A DNA stretch of 64,000 bases from Rugamonas fusca (GTDB lineage Bacteria; Pseudomonadota; Gammaproteobacteria; Burkholderiales; Burkholderiaceae_D): the NCBI RefSeq assembly GCF_014042365.1, contig NZ_JACEZS010000007.1:161874-225873 (forward strand), written 5' to 3'. The translations under genes were made by a program, and so were the position numbers. The notes beneath the pieces were generated by a model that worked only from the letters and a program-made list of their open reading frames with translations, ran no database searches and was not told the DNA's origin. Positions 9,090 to 21,167 of this stretch are shown piece by piece. The first letter of the stretch is position 1. Every line of letters starts with the position of its first letter.

Positions 9090-9110
9090 TTTGTGCATAT
9101 TTTGCACAAA
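9090..9110. promoter_or_regulatory. Inverted repeat, candidate operator between cysteine hydrolase and metH
   Basis: TTTGTGC, a 7-base AT-rich spacer, then GCACAAA: perfect 7-base arms centred 91 bases upstream of the cysteine hydrolase start and 139 upstream of metH. A similar site (TTTGCGCAACCAGTTGCACAAA) lies upstream of fadH at 44044-44065. It is likely a regulator binding site, since it has no T-run and is unlike a terminator. Confidence 0.4.
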
Positions 9111-9176
9111 TGATGCTGCTGCCAGACCGTTGTTGCTGCGACGCAGCAGCGGCCTGAAGCTTCCCCCGCGATGCCG

Positions 9177-9182
9177 TATAAT
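9177..9182 (+). promoter_or_regulatory. Consensus -10 box, candidate metH promoter
   Basis: A perfect TATAAT lies 57 bases upstream of the metH start. The -35 region about 17 bases upstream (CTGAAG) is a poor match, so an activator may be involved. No cobalamin riboswitch structure was recognised in the leader. Confidence 0.45.
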
Positions 9183-9238
9183 TTTAGACCGCCGTCAACT
9201 TTTCCAGCGGCCGCCCTCCCGCCCAAAGAAAGTATCAA

Positions 9239-13024
<3,786 letters not shown>

Positions 13025-13634
13025 TCCCGGGCTGTCCGGTGCGCGGCTGCGGCAGCAGCCGCGAATCGGGCGGCAGGCTTGCCTGCAGCAGCTTGAGCGC
13101 CTCGGCCGTCAGCGCCACGAAGGCGTTCTGGTGCTCGGCCAGCTGGCGCGTCATCCACTGCCAGCCTTCCTCCGTTTCATGCAGCCATACGGTGCCGTCC
13201 GGGAACGAGGACGGCAGCGTATCCAGCCCGGCCCGCAGCACGATCTTGCTGCGCGGCCCCCACAGGTACTCGGGCGGCGCCTCCTTGCGCCACGGGTAGC
13301 CATTCTTTTCCGCGTAAGTGTGGTTGTGGCGGAACGTCAGGTCCACCACGTCCGGGTCGCCCAACCCATCGGCCGATTCGATCCAGCAATGGTAGGCGCC
13401 GCCGGCCGGATTGGCGAACGCGCCGTTATCGACCATGCGCATCAGTTGCCCGCCGCCGCAATCGACGGCCGCCAGGCCCGCCACGGGCCGGTACACGCGG
13501 TCCAGCACGATGCTGATCAAATTGGCGCCGACCACCGCATACACGTGACAAAGCGAACAATATTGCTGCGGGTAGTAGCTGCGGATGGTCTGGTTCACGC
13601 AGTGGGCGATCAGCGATTGGATGGTGCGGGGCAT

Positions 13635-13877
13635 GGGACTGCTTTCGTGTGGTGCAGGTATCCTTATGTAACGGCATGTTTCAGAGAAACTGTACCCTGT
13701 GGCAACTCAATTACTGGCGGCAAGCGTGCGCCATGGGGTGGCGGGAACTGGCTACCATGGACCTTCCTACGCCCCCGGCCGGCCCGCTGCGGTGCACTGG
13801 CCGGGAACTTTGGGCGCCAACGCCGGCCTAATAAGCACAGGGCCGCAAGGCGCCGGCCCACTTCCCAAGGAGGCACT
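13635..13877. other. Intergenic region upstream of SPW gene
   Basis: This 243-base region lies between the divergent starts of the uncharacterised gene and the SPW protein gene. Apart from the strong ribosome binding site AAGGAGG at 13867-13873, five bases before the SPW start, I see no clear promoter boxes, repeats or RNA structures. Confidence 0.4.
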
Positions 13878-14270
13878 ATGGCAACCAATCCAGATACCAA
13901 TCCCGTTTCGGCCAAGCGATGGCAGGACCAGCTGATCCTGCTGCTGGGGCTGTGGCTGTTCATCACCCCATGGGTGTTTTCGTATGCGATTCCTTCGGCA
14001 CCGGCCTGGAACGCCTTCATCTCGGGCGCCGTGATCGCAATCCTGGCCGCGTTCGAGCTGTACCGGACGTATTTCTGGGCCGTGCTGGTCAACCTGTTCG
14101 TCGGCATCTGGGTCGCCATTTCGCCATGGGTGCTGAAGGTGGCGGACCAGCGCCCGCTGATGTGGAACGAAGTGATCGTGGGGCTGGCCGTGGTCGTGCT
14201 GGCGCTGTGGGAAATGCAGACCGACCCCGAACTGCACAAGCACTGGCCGGGCGCCGGACATGCGACCTGA
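13878..14270 (+). CDS. SPW repeat membrane protein
   Basis: Small integral membrane protein of 130 residues with about four transmembrane helices. It holds two SPW-type motifs, ITPWVFSY (about residue 36) and ISPWVLKV (about residue 92), matching the SPW repeat family. Function is unknown; members are scattered in bacteria and some are near stress genes. The start at 13878 is fixed by the consensus AAGGAGG seven bases upstream; a much longer open frame in the same phase to 13131 lies opposite the previous gene and is an artefact. It is monocistronic. Confidence 0.85.
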   Translation: MATNPDTNPVSAKRWQDQLILLLGLWLFITPWVFSYAIPSAPAWNAFISGAVIAILAAFELYRTYFWAVLVNLFVGIWVAISPWVLKVADQRPLMWNEVIVGLAVVVLALWEMQTDPELHKHWPGAGHAT

Positions 14271-14304
14271 GGCCGCCTGAGGCCACGTGAACAGGCGTCC
14301 GGGC

Positions 14305-14330
14305 AAAAAAACGCCGCGCAGGGCGCGGCG
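14305..14330 (-). terminator. Rho-independent terminator of the EAL-HDOD gene
   Basis: On the minus strand CGCCGCGC-CCT-GCGCGGCG forms a perfect 8-base GC stem with a 3-base loop, followed by seven T residues. It lies 33 bases after the stop codon at 14363. Confidence 0.85.
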
Positions 14331-14362
14331 GTCGGAGAAAAGCGGGCCGGGGTGCAGCGTCG

Positions 14363-15643
14363 TTACAGCGCGTAGCGCACCACGTTGTCGCTCCACTCGA
14401 AGGCGGCCATTTCCAGCTCCACCAGTTCATCGGTGGACATGGCCAGGTCGCGCAGGGTGGGAATGATGTGACCGTCCATTTCCTCGATGCGTTCGATGCA
14501 TTCGGCCAACTTGAGCAAGTCGCCAAAGAAGCCACCGCGGAACATCAGGGCCTCCGCCACTTCATCATTGACGGGGATCTGCTGCAGGATGTCGGCCATG
14601 GGGATGCCGAACAGGGTGTCCATCAGCGACATGATGCCCACCGTGAAGGCGATATCGGCCGCATGGCGGTGGCTGGGGCGCAGCTTGCTGGCCAGCAGTT
14701 CCAGCAGGCGTCCCCGCGTGGTGGCCAGCATCAGCAGCGGGGTCATGCTGTGGCCCCGCTTGCTGGGCTCGGCGTACAGCATGATTTGCAGCCAGCGCTG
14801 CAACTGGCGCCGGCCCAGGATGGTGACGGCCTGGCTCAGCGAGTCGATGCGCTGGCGCGCGCCGACGGCCGGCGTGTTGACCAGGCGCAGCAGGTTCAGG
14901 GCCAGCGACACGTCGCGCTTGATGGCGCGCTCGATTTCCAGGTTGTCCGCGTCCGACGTCACCAGGGTCATCAGCTCCATCACGGCCAGCTGCGACGGCG
15001 ACAACTTCTTGCCGCTCATGATGACGGGCTTGGCGAAGTAATAGCCCTGGAAGTAATCGAAGCCCAGGTCCAGGCAATTCTTGAACTCGTCGCGGGTCTC
15101 CACTTTTTCCGCCACCAGCTTTTTGTTGTCCTGGCGGAAGCGCGGGGCCAGCTTCATCAGCTCGGCCAGGGGCATGTTGCGCATGTCCATCTTGACATAT
15201 TCCACCAGCGGCAACAGGGCCTGGATGTGGCCCGTGTCGGTCGTCACGTCATCGAGCGCGAAGCTGAAGCCCTGGCCCACCAGTTCCGTCATGCGTTGCA
15301 GCACGGGCGGCGTGAGGGTCACGGCATCGGTCACTTCCAGCACCACTTTCTCGCGCGGCAGGAAGGAAAAGATGTCGCTCATGATGACGTCGGCGTCGGC
15401 ATGCACGAAACCGAGCGCATCGCCCACCACGCGCTCCATGCCCAACTGGGCGGCGTGGGCGATGACGGAGGCGGTGGCCGCAAGATCGTCGGTGACATGA
15501 GCCGGGCCCACGGGAGCGTTGCGGAACAACAGCTCGTAGCCGAACAGGGCCTGGTGGCGGTCCAGTATCGGTTGGCGGCCCAGGTAAAACTCGCGCACGC
15601 GCAAGCTTTGCGGGGACGTATCGTTGCGGGATAAATCGATCAT
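14363..15643 (-). CDS. EAL and HDOD domain signalling protein
   Basis: Protein of 426 residues with an N-terminal EAL domain (about 18-215) and a C-terminal HDOD domain (about 220-410). EAL domains hydrolyse cyclic di-GMP when intact. Here the signature glutamate persists as YELLFR, and VKMD and ALDD are present, but the usual metal-binding Asn after the first strand is replaced (GFVHAD) and the loop motif DDFGTG is changed to DDVTTDTG. It is therefore probably a non-catalytic cyclic di-GMP binder or degenerate scaffold, like Vibrio CdgJ and B. subtilis YuxH family proteins. HDOD proteins often influence motility and twitching. It is a single gene with its own terminator. Confidence 0.9.
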   Translation of the reverse strand: MIDLSRNDTSPQSLRVREFYLGRQPILDRHQALFGYELLFRNAPVGPAHVTDDLAATASVIAHAAQLGMERVVGDALGFVHADADVIMSDIFSFLPREKVVLEVTDAVTLTPPVLQRMTELVGQGFSFALDDVTTDTGHIQALLPLVEYVKMDMRNMPLAELMKLAPRFRQDNKKLVAEKVETRDEFKNCLDLGFDYFQGYYFAKPVIMSGKKLSPSQLAVMELMTLVTSDADNLEIERAIKRDVSLALNLLRLVNTPAVGARQRIDSLSQAVTILGRRQLQRWLQIMLYAEPSKRGHSMTPLLMLATTRGRLLELLASKLRPSHRHAADIAFTVGIMSLMDTLFGIPMADILQQIPVNDEVAEALMFRGGFFGDLLKLAECIERIEEMDGHIIPTLRDLAMSTDELVELEMAAFEWSDNVVRYAL

Positions 15644-15789
15644 TGCGAGCTCTGGTCGGGCGGCAGCGGCGGCGGCGGCGCACAGGCGACGCCTATCACC
15701 ACTACGCGCGGTTGAAAACGGAGAATATCTCTACTTTACTGCATTTATTCCCTATTTCTAATATTTTGCCCTCCGTTTAGGCCCGATTC

Positions 15790-16578
15790 TTATACTATTT
15801 CAATGCTATCCCCTGCTTGCGGCATGCCATCTACAAATAGTTTCAGTTCGCCGGGCGCAAATGGGGTCCATTGCTCATTGGTTGTCAGCGGCTGGGTGAC
15901 GATGATGGCGACCCGGTCATCGGGCGTCGTCACCTGAGAAAAGTCCACGCTCACATCCTCGTCGGACAGCTTGGCCGTGTCGAACGGGTATTGCCGCACC
16001 AGGTAGTACAGGGCCGTGGAACAGTGGGCGAACAGTTCCGTCCCACTCGACAACAGCATGTTGAACGTGCCATGGGTGGCGATCTCGCGCACCAATTCAC
16101 CCAGGGCGGCGCGCAATTGGTCCAGCGGCGGACGGGTGTCGCCAAAGCGGGCGCGCAGTTGCTGCAACAGGTAGCAGAAGGCCCGTTCGCTGTCCGTGTC
16201 GCCCACGGGACGGTAGGCGCCGTCGAGCACGGGGGCGAATTGCTTGAGGTCGCCGTTGTGGGCGAACACCCAGTAGCGCCCCCACAGCTCGCGCACGAAC
16301 GGATGGCAATTTTCCAGCGCCACCTGGCCCTGGGTGGCCTTGCGGATGTGGGCGATGACGTTCTTGGACTTGATGGGGTAGCGTTTGATCAGTTCGGCCA
16401 CGGGCGAGGCGACGGCCGCCTGGTGATCGACGAAATGGCGCACGCCGGCGCCCTCGAAAAAGGCGATACCCCAGCCGTCGTGGTGGGTATCGGTCTGGCC
16501 GCCGCGCATGGCGAAGCCGGTGAAGCTGAACACGATGTCCGTGGGGACATTGCAGTTCATTGCGAGAAGTTGGCACAT
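15790..16578 (-). CDS. Class II glutamine amidotransferase (YafJ-like)
   Basis: Ntn-type glutaminase domain of 262 residues. The nucleophile is Cys2 exposed after removal of Met1 (MCQLLAMNCN), with DTHHDGWGIAFF, IAHIRKATQG and FAHNGDL segments that line the active site in GATase II enzymes. It has only the glutaminase domain and no synthetase partner, as in E. coli YafJ, whose substrate is uncertain. The gene lies 103 bases after DUF3567 on the same strand; operon membership is possible. The ATG at 16578 is required, since Cys must be residue 2. Confidence 0.9.
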   Translation of the reverse strand: MCQLLAMNCNVPTDIVFSFTGFAMRGGQTDTHHDGWGIAFFEGAGVRHFVDHQAAVASPVAELIKRYPIKSKNVIAHIRKATQGQVALENCHPFVRELWGRYWVFAHNGDLKQFAPVLDGAYRPVGDTDSERAFCYLLQQLRARFGDTRPPLDQLRAALGELVREIATHGTFNMLLSSGTELFAHCSTALYYLVRQYPFDTAKLSDEDVSVDFSQVTTPDDRVAIIVTQPLTTNEQWTPFAPGELKLFVDGMPQAGDSIEIV

Positions 16579-16681
16579 GGTTCAGTTGCGGGGGAGTTGC
16601 TGCAAATCCCAACCATACCATGAGCCGGGGACGGCGTCGCCGGAATCCGGCGCGCGCCCCCGTCCTCCGTCCGGGAACCGC

Positions 16682-16939
16682 TCAGTGCAGCAGGACGGGC
16701 TGACTCATCAGCGAGTCGTAATTGCCGAGGAATTCATCGATCTCGGCCATGGTGGGTTCGCCGGCGATCAGCTGGTTGACGTCGCGCCGGAACGATTGGG
16801 CCAGCACGCCCGCGATGAAAATCTCGCGCTTGCCGCCCTTGTCGACGATTTCATAGCCGCCAAACCGCAGGGCCTCAAGCTCCCGGTCGGCGCCGAATTC
16901 GACAACGCTGTATTGCTCGCTGTTGTAGATGAGGTTCAT
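16682..16939 (-). CDS. DUF3567 family protein
   Basis: Protein of 85 residues beginning MNLIYNSEQYSVVEF, the conserved opening of the DUF3567 family found in Burkholderiales. It is acidic and soluble, of unknown function. Length is typical. The position downstream of the NtrY/NtrX genes is only loosely informative. Confidence 0.85.
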   Translation of the reverse strand: MNLIYNSEQYSVVEFGADRELEALRFGGYEIVDKGGKREIFIAGVLAQSFRRDVNQLIAGEPTMAEIDEFLGNYDSLMSQPVLLH

Positions 16940-17050
16940 TTTGCTTCCTTCTCGCTAAGGGGCAGAACGCTGGCGATCCGCCTTCAGCACCAACTTGGGG
17001 CTGGCGGCGGGCGATTTCAAGGGGCGGTGGCCCCCGATGGGCAAGCGGCT

Positions 17051-17464
17051 TCAGGCCGCGATGTCGGCTTGCAATGCCAGCAAGGAACCGTAGGGCGCCC
17101 CGGAGAGCCAGCTGCGCAGCTGGTCGAGGTGGCTGGCCGTTGCCAGGCTGATGTAGAGCCGCGCGGGAGCTAGGCGCAGCACACGATGTAATGTTACGCG
17201 CAAAACGAGATTGCCGCTGCAATGGAGGCAGCCAGGCGCAATACGCAACACCTGCAGGGAGCGCGGCGGGTCCGCCGCGTCGGCCAGGTCGGCCAGGGCG
17301 GAGTTGCCATCAGTCACCCCTTCCAGGATGACGGTGGTGGCCAGGCCAGGTTGCAGGTGGGCGGCGATGGCGGCCTCGCGCGCGCCAGCCTGCGCGCCCG
17401 TAACCAGCCAGGTGGGAACGGCGGCCCGCGGCGCAGGGCCGCCGGCCGGGCCCGCTGCCGTCAT
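17051..17464 (-). CDS. Short CobW/GTPase-like protein
   Basis: Protein of 137 residues resembling only part of the CobW/HypB GTPase family. A central IAPGCLHCSGNLVLRVTLHRVLR region recalls the metal-binding GCxCC loop of CobW proteins, here Gly-Cys-Leu-His-Cys, followed by the RLYISLATASHLDQLR stretch. The P-loop position shows GAQAGAREA instead of GxxGxGKT, so nucleotide binding is doubtful. Full CobW proteins are about 320 residues. The start codon overlaps the stop of the response regulator gene (ATGA), implying translational coupling. It may be a reduced metallochaperone-like adaptor; the function is unknown. Confidence 0.65.
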   Translation of the reverse strand: MTAAGPAGGPAPRAAVPTWLVTGAQAGAREAAIAAHLQPGLATTVILEGVTDGNSALADLADAADPPRSLQVLRIAPGCLHCSGNLVLRVTLHRVLRLAPARLYISLATASHLDQLRSWLSGAPYGSLLALQADIAA

Positions 17465-18171
17465 GCGCCTTTCTTGGCCAGCTTGCCCGGTTCCACGCCC
17501 AGCTGCTTGAGCTTGCGGTACAGGTGGGTGCGCTCCAGCCCCGTCTTCTCGGCCACGCGCGTCATGCTGCCGCCTTCGCGGCCCAGGTGGTGCTCGAAAT
17601 ACATGCGCTCGAACGCGTCGCGCGCTTCGCGCAGGGGCAGGTCGAACGACAGGTTGAACAGGTGGTTGTCGCTGCCGCCGATGGCCGCGCCGGGACGGGC
17701 CGCAGCCGCCTGGGGCGCCTGGGCGCCAAAGCCGCTGCCGGCGCTTTCCTCAGGCTGCGCCTGCTGGGCGGGACGGGCCGCCACGACCGGCGCGCGCACG
17801 GTTTCCTGGGCCCGGGTCAAGCCCTGCTGCACGGCCTTGAGCAGCTTTTGCAGCGCGATCGGCTTTTCCAGGAAGTTCAGGGCGCCGATGCGGGTCGCTT
17901 CCACGGCCGTGTCGATGGTGGCGTGGCCCGACATCATGATCACGGGCATGGTCAGCAAGCCGTCGCGCTGCCATTCCTTGAGCAGGGTGACGCCATCCGT
18001 GTCCGGCATCCAGATATCGAGCAGCACCAGGTCCGGCGCCCCGCCAGCGCGCGCCTCGCGCGCCTGCTGCGCGTTCTCGGCCAGCTGAATTGCATGTCCT
18101 TCGTCGCTGAGGATTTCCGAGAGCAACTCACGGATCCCCATTTCATCATCTACTACCAGTATGTTTGCCAT
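17461..18171 (-). CDS. NtrX-like response regulator without AAA+ domain
   Basis: Response regulator of 236 residues. The receiver domain (1-120) has the phosphoacceptor Asp52 in VLLDIWMP and acidic pocket residues near VVDDE. A Pro/Ala/Gln-rich linker (about 125-170) is followed by a Fis-type helix-turn-helix at the C-terminus (about 200-232, VAEKTGLERTHLYRKLKQLGV). The roughly 240-residue sigma-54-interacting AAA+ module that NtrX normally carries between them is absent, with no sign of a frameshift. It pairs with the NtrY-like kinase 64 bases upstream, so it is likely phosphorylated by it and acts as a plain DNA-binding regulator rather than a sigma-54 activator. Confidence 0.9.
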   Translation of the reverse strand: MANILVVDDEMGIRELLSEILSDEGHAIQLAENAQQAREARAGGAPDLVLLDIWMPDTDGVTLLKEWQRDGLLTMPVIMMSGHATIDTAVEATRIGALNFLEKPIALQKLLKAVQQGLTRAQETVRAPVVAARPAQQAQPEESAGSGFGAQAPQAAAARPGAAIGGSDNHLFNLSFDLPLREARDAFERMYFEHHLGREGGSMTRVAEKTGLERTHLYRKLKQLGVEPGKLAKKGA

Positions 18172-18235
18172 CTATCCCTGCCCTTCCTCATTTCGCCGCA
18201 TTATTCGGCAATGATTTTTTGTGGTCATTGCAACG

Positions 18236-20533
18236 TTAGGTATTTTGCGTCGCCGGCGCTAACTTTAACAGCAAAATCAGCACGGACGCACCACTTCTAT
18301 CGACATGGTTCTGGATATCGATCCGGCCGCCATGTTCGTCGATAATTTTTTTCACCATCGCCAGGCCCAGGCCGGTGCCGCGCGCCTTGGACGTGACGTA
18401 CGGTTCGAACGCCCTGGCCAGGATCTTGGGCGCGAAACCGGGGCCATTGTCGGTGATGGCCAGCCGCACGGCCGTGCGCGTGCTGCCGTCCGCGCCCTGA
18501 TAATGAATGGCTTCCGTGACGACGTCAATCCGCGGCGTCATGGCGCCCTCGGGCTGCTCGGCCATGGCGTCCTGGGCGTTCTGCAGCAGGTTGTGGATCA
18601 CCTGGCGCAGCTGGGTGGCGTCGCCCATCACCAGCGGCAGGCCGGCGGCCAGTTGCGGATGGATGATATCGTCCCCTTCGCCGCTCACGTACAGGTGCAA
18701 GATCTCGTCCACCAATGCGTTCAGGTCCAGCGGTTCGAGCACGGCCGGCGGGGTTTTCGCGTAGTCGCGGAAGTCGTCCACCATGCGCTTCATGGCCGCC
18801 ACCTGGTTGACGATGGTGGTGGTGCCCCGGTTCAGCAATTCCGCCTCGGGCGGGGCCAGCTTGTCTTCCAGTTTCATCTGCAAGCGCTCGGCCGACAGCT
18901 GGATCGGCGTCAGCGGGTTCTTGATCTCGTGCGCCAGGCGGCGCGCCACCTCGCCCCAGGCCACGGAACGCTGGGCCGAGATCACGTCCGAAATATCGTC
19001 GAACACGATGATGTAGCCGCTGCCGCTTTCCACCGGCAGGCGCGAGCCGCGCGTGAGCAGGGTCAGTTCGCTGTCCTCGCCGCCGCCAGGGCGGCGCGGC
19101 ACTTCGATCTGGCGCTGCCAGTGCAGGCGGCCGGCGTTGCGGCCGGCGGCCGTCTGCGCGCTCTGGGCCGCGAAGGCGTTGACGATGGCGGCGCCAAATT
19201 CCTGCAGGCCGTCCACGTCCGTCAGCCGGCGCCCGATCAGGGCCGGCCCCGGCTGCTGCAGGATGCGCTCGGCCGAGTCGTTGCAGCTGACCAGGTGGAA
19301 TTCGCCGTCCAGCACCACCACCCCGGCCGACATATTGGCCAGCACGGACTCCAGGTGGGCCTTGGCGTTCTGCAGCGCGGCCCGGTTGCGCTCGACGGCG
19401 CTGCGCGCCTCCGACAACTGGCGCGTCATGGTGTTGAACGACTGGGTCAGCGTGCCCAGTTCATCGGAGGTGGCCACGATGGGACGGGGCGACAGGTCGC
19501 CCTCGGCCACGGCGCGCGTGCCCTCGGCCAGCAGCAGCAGCGGCTGCGCCAGGTCGCTGGCGATCAGGAAGGCGCTGGCGATGGCGCCGAACACGGCCAG
19601 CAGCAGCGTCAGCGTCAGCGTTTCGATGTACATCTTGCGTAGGCCCACGCGGGCCACGAAGCGCTCCTTGTATTCACTGTAAGCGCTGCGGATGGTTTCG
19701 CCGTTGCTGGCCAGCTGGGCCGGCGCCAGCTGGATCAGCTGCAAAAAGCGCGGCGCCAGGTGGGTGCCGTTCGGTTGCACGTGGTCGGGAATGGCCATCA
19801 GCACGCGCAGGCGCAGCTTGCTGCTGGCTTCGGGCAGTTCACGCGGTGCCGCCGTCGTCATGTCGCTGCGCAGCTCGCTGCCGCCCTCGGCCGCGCCATA
19901 CGAGGCGTCCGTCTTGGCCTTGTTCATCATCTCCGTGGTGGGCAGGTCGGCGCTCAGGTTGCCGCTGTTGTTGGCGCGCGCGCTGACGATCAGGCCGCCC
20001 TCGGCGTCGACGATGATGGCGTTCTGCATGCCCGGCTGCAGCTTGACCAGGCGCGCCAGCATGGCCGGTTCGCTGCCGTAGGGGTTGTCGGCCAGTTGCT
20101 GCACCGTCTTGCGCGCCGTGCTATCGAGTTCGGCCAGCACCGTGTCCAGCCCGGCCCGGCCCAGGTTGATACCCGATTCCAGCGCCTCTTCCACGTGCAC
20201 GTTGAACCACGATTCGATCGAATGGGACACGAACTGCACCGAGACGAGGAAGATCACCAGCCCCGGCAGCACGCCAATGGCGGCGAACAGCAGCACCAGC
20301 CGCGTCATCAGGCGCGAGCCGAACTTGCCGCTCTTGAAGCGCGCATACAGCCGGAACAGCGACACGGCCACCAGCACCAGCAGGGCCACGGCCATGGCCG
20401 CGTTCAGGCCCAGCAGCCAGGAATAGTAGCGGTCGAAGAAGCCGGAATTATCGGAGGCCGAAGCGAGCAGGAACAACAGGATGCTGACGATGGCGCCGCC
20501 AACGACGAACAGATACCGCAGGGCCTTGGTCAC
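18236..20533 (-). CDS. NtrY-like sensor histidine kinase
   Basis: Membrane sensor kinase of 765 residues. Several N-terminal transmembrane helices (about residues 8-30, 45-65 and 85-110) and a periplasmic segment to about 290 are followed by another helix, a HAMP domain (ASDLAQPLLLLAEGTRAV region), a PAS domain (about 400-490), a HisKA domain with the phosphoacceptor His in RRLAHEIKNPLTPIQLS, and a HATPase domain with DNGPGF and GTGLGLAMVKKI. The GTG at 20533 is chosen because it follows the DUF4390 stop by four bases and has an upstream GGCGGAG; the longer ATG frame at 20635 would overlap that gene by 98 bases. It partners the adjacent NtrX-like regulator. Confidence 0.9.
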   Translation of the reverse strand: MTKALRYLFVVGGAIVSILLFLLASASDNSGFFDRYYSWLLGLNAAMAVALLVLVAVSLFRLYARFKSGKFGSRLMTRLVLLFAAIGVLPGLVIFLVSVQFVSHSIESWFNVHVEEALESGINLGRAGLDTVLAELDSTARKTVQQLADNPYGSEPAMLARLVKLQPGMQNAIIVDAEGGLIVSARANNSGNLSADLPTTEMMNKAKTDASYGAAEGGSELRSDMTTAAPRELPEASSKLRLRVLMAIPDHVQPNGTHLAPRFLQLIQLAPAQLASNGETIRSAYSEYKERFVARVGLRKMYIETLTLTLLLAVFGAIASAFLIASDLAQPLLLLAEGTRAVAEGDLSPRPIVATSDELGTLTQSFNTMTRQLSEARSAVERNRAALQNAKAHLESVLANMSAGVVVLDGEFHLVSCNDSAERILQQPGPALIGRRLTDVDGLQEFGAAIVNAFAAQSAQTAAGRNAGRLHWQRQIEVPRRPGGGEDSELTLLTRGSRLPVESGSGYIIVFDDISDVISAQRSVAWGEVARRLAHEIKNPLTPIQLSAERLQMKLEDKLAPPEAELLNRGTTTIVNQVAAMKRMVDDFRDYAKTPPAVLEPLDLNALVDEILHLYVSGEGDDIIHPQLAAGLPLVMGDATQLRQVIHNLLQNAQDAMAEQPEGAMTPRIDVVTEAIHYQGADGSTRTAVRLAITDNGPGFAPKILARAFEPYVTSKARGTGLGLAMVKKIIDEHGGRIDIQNHVDRSGASVLILLLKLAPATQNT

Positions 20534-20537
20534 TGAC

Positions 20538-21167
20538 TTACTCCGCCCTGTACTGGAAGGTCTTCTTGTCTGACGCCAGGCGCCATTCGCTGTTGTTGAA
20601 GGCGTTGACCTGGATCGGCTTGGGCAGGTAGTCACGGTCCATACCCATGCGCAGCGTCACGTTGTAGGTCTCGCCCACCTTGAGCGCGCCGCGCGGCGCC
20701 ACCAGCCAGCGGCTGGGCCGGCGGATCAGGAACAGCGCGTCCTCCAGCGACGAAAAGCTTTGCTGCACGCTGCCGATCACGGACACGTGGTACTGGCGCG
20801 TGAGCACGTTGTAGGAGATGCGGGCCGTCTGGTGGGCCACGATGGCCTTCTCGTCGAACCAGTACCAGCGCGGCCGGGTGAATTCGATCTCGGTGGTGAA
20901 ATACAGCTGCACGCCGTGCTGGATGGCGTCTTCCAGACCGTGGTTGAGATCAAAAGCATAATTGGCGGCCAGCCGGTAGCCTTCGTCGGCCGCCTCGATG
21001 TAGGCGCGCTTGATCTCCACTCCCTCGGCCGCCCGCGCCGCGGGGGCCAGTGCGCAGGCCACCATCAGCAGCAATTGCCAGGCGATGAGTCGGAGGATGC
21101 GTCGTGTCACGAGTGGGCCGGTGCTCAGTAGATCCGTCGGAAAATGGCGGGCAAAACGGTCACGCAT
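20538..21167 (-). CDS. DUF4390 family exported protein
   Basis: Exported protein of unknown function. It has a hydrophobic signal segment (ILRLIAWQLLLMVACALAPAARA) that would be cleaved before AEGVEIKRAY, then a mostly beta-strand domain with RPRWYWFDE and a terminal EWRLASDKKTFQYRAE. Family members are encoded between rsmB and ntrY in betaproteobacteria, exactly the position here. The ATG at 21167 overlaps the rsmB stop by eight bases; a GTG at 21110 would give a shorter 190-residue protein that begins right at the signal peptide and is a serious alternative. No strong ribosome binding site decides between them. Confidence 0.82.
   Translation of the reverse strand: MRDRFARHFPTDLLSTGPLVTRRILRLIAWQLLLMVACALAPAARAAEGVEIKRAYIEAADEGYRLAANYAFDLNHGLEDAIQHGVQLYFTTEIEFTRPRWYWFDEKAIVAHQTARISYNVLTRQYHVSVIGSVQQSFSSLEDALFLIRRPSRWLVAPRGALKVGETYNVTLRMGMDRDYLPKPIQVNAFNNSEWRLASDKKTFQYRAE

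Noticed and set aside
9010..9238. Cobalamin riboswitch upstream of metH
   Set aside because: The 229-base region lacks the conserved B12-box and its usual helices; only a palindrome and a -10 box were seen.
16622..16680. GC-rich inverted repeat after the class II glutamine amidotransferase region as a REP copy
   Set aside because: It contains GGGGACGG similar to the 29070 element, but the arms do not pair well and no extended match exists.
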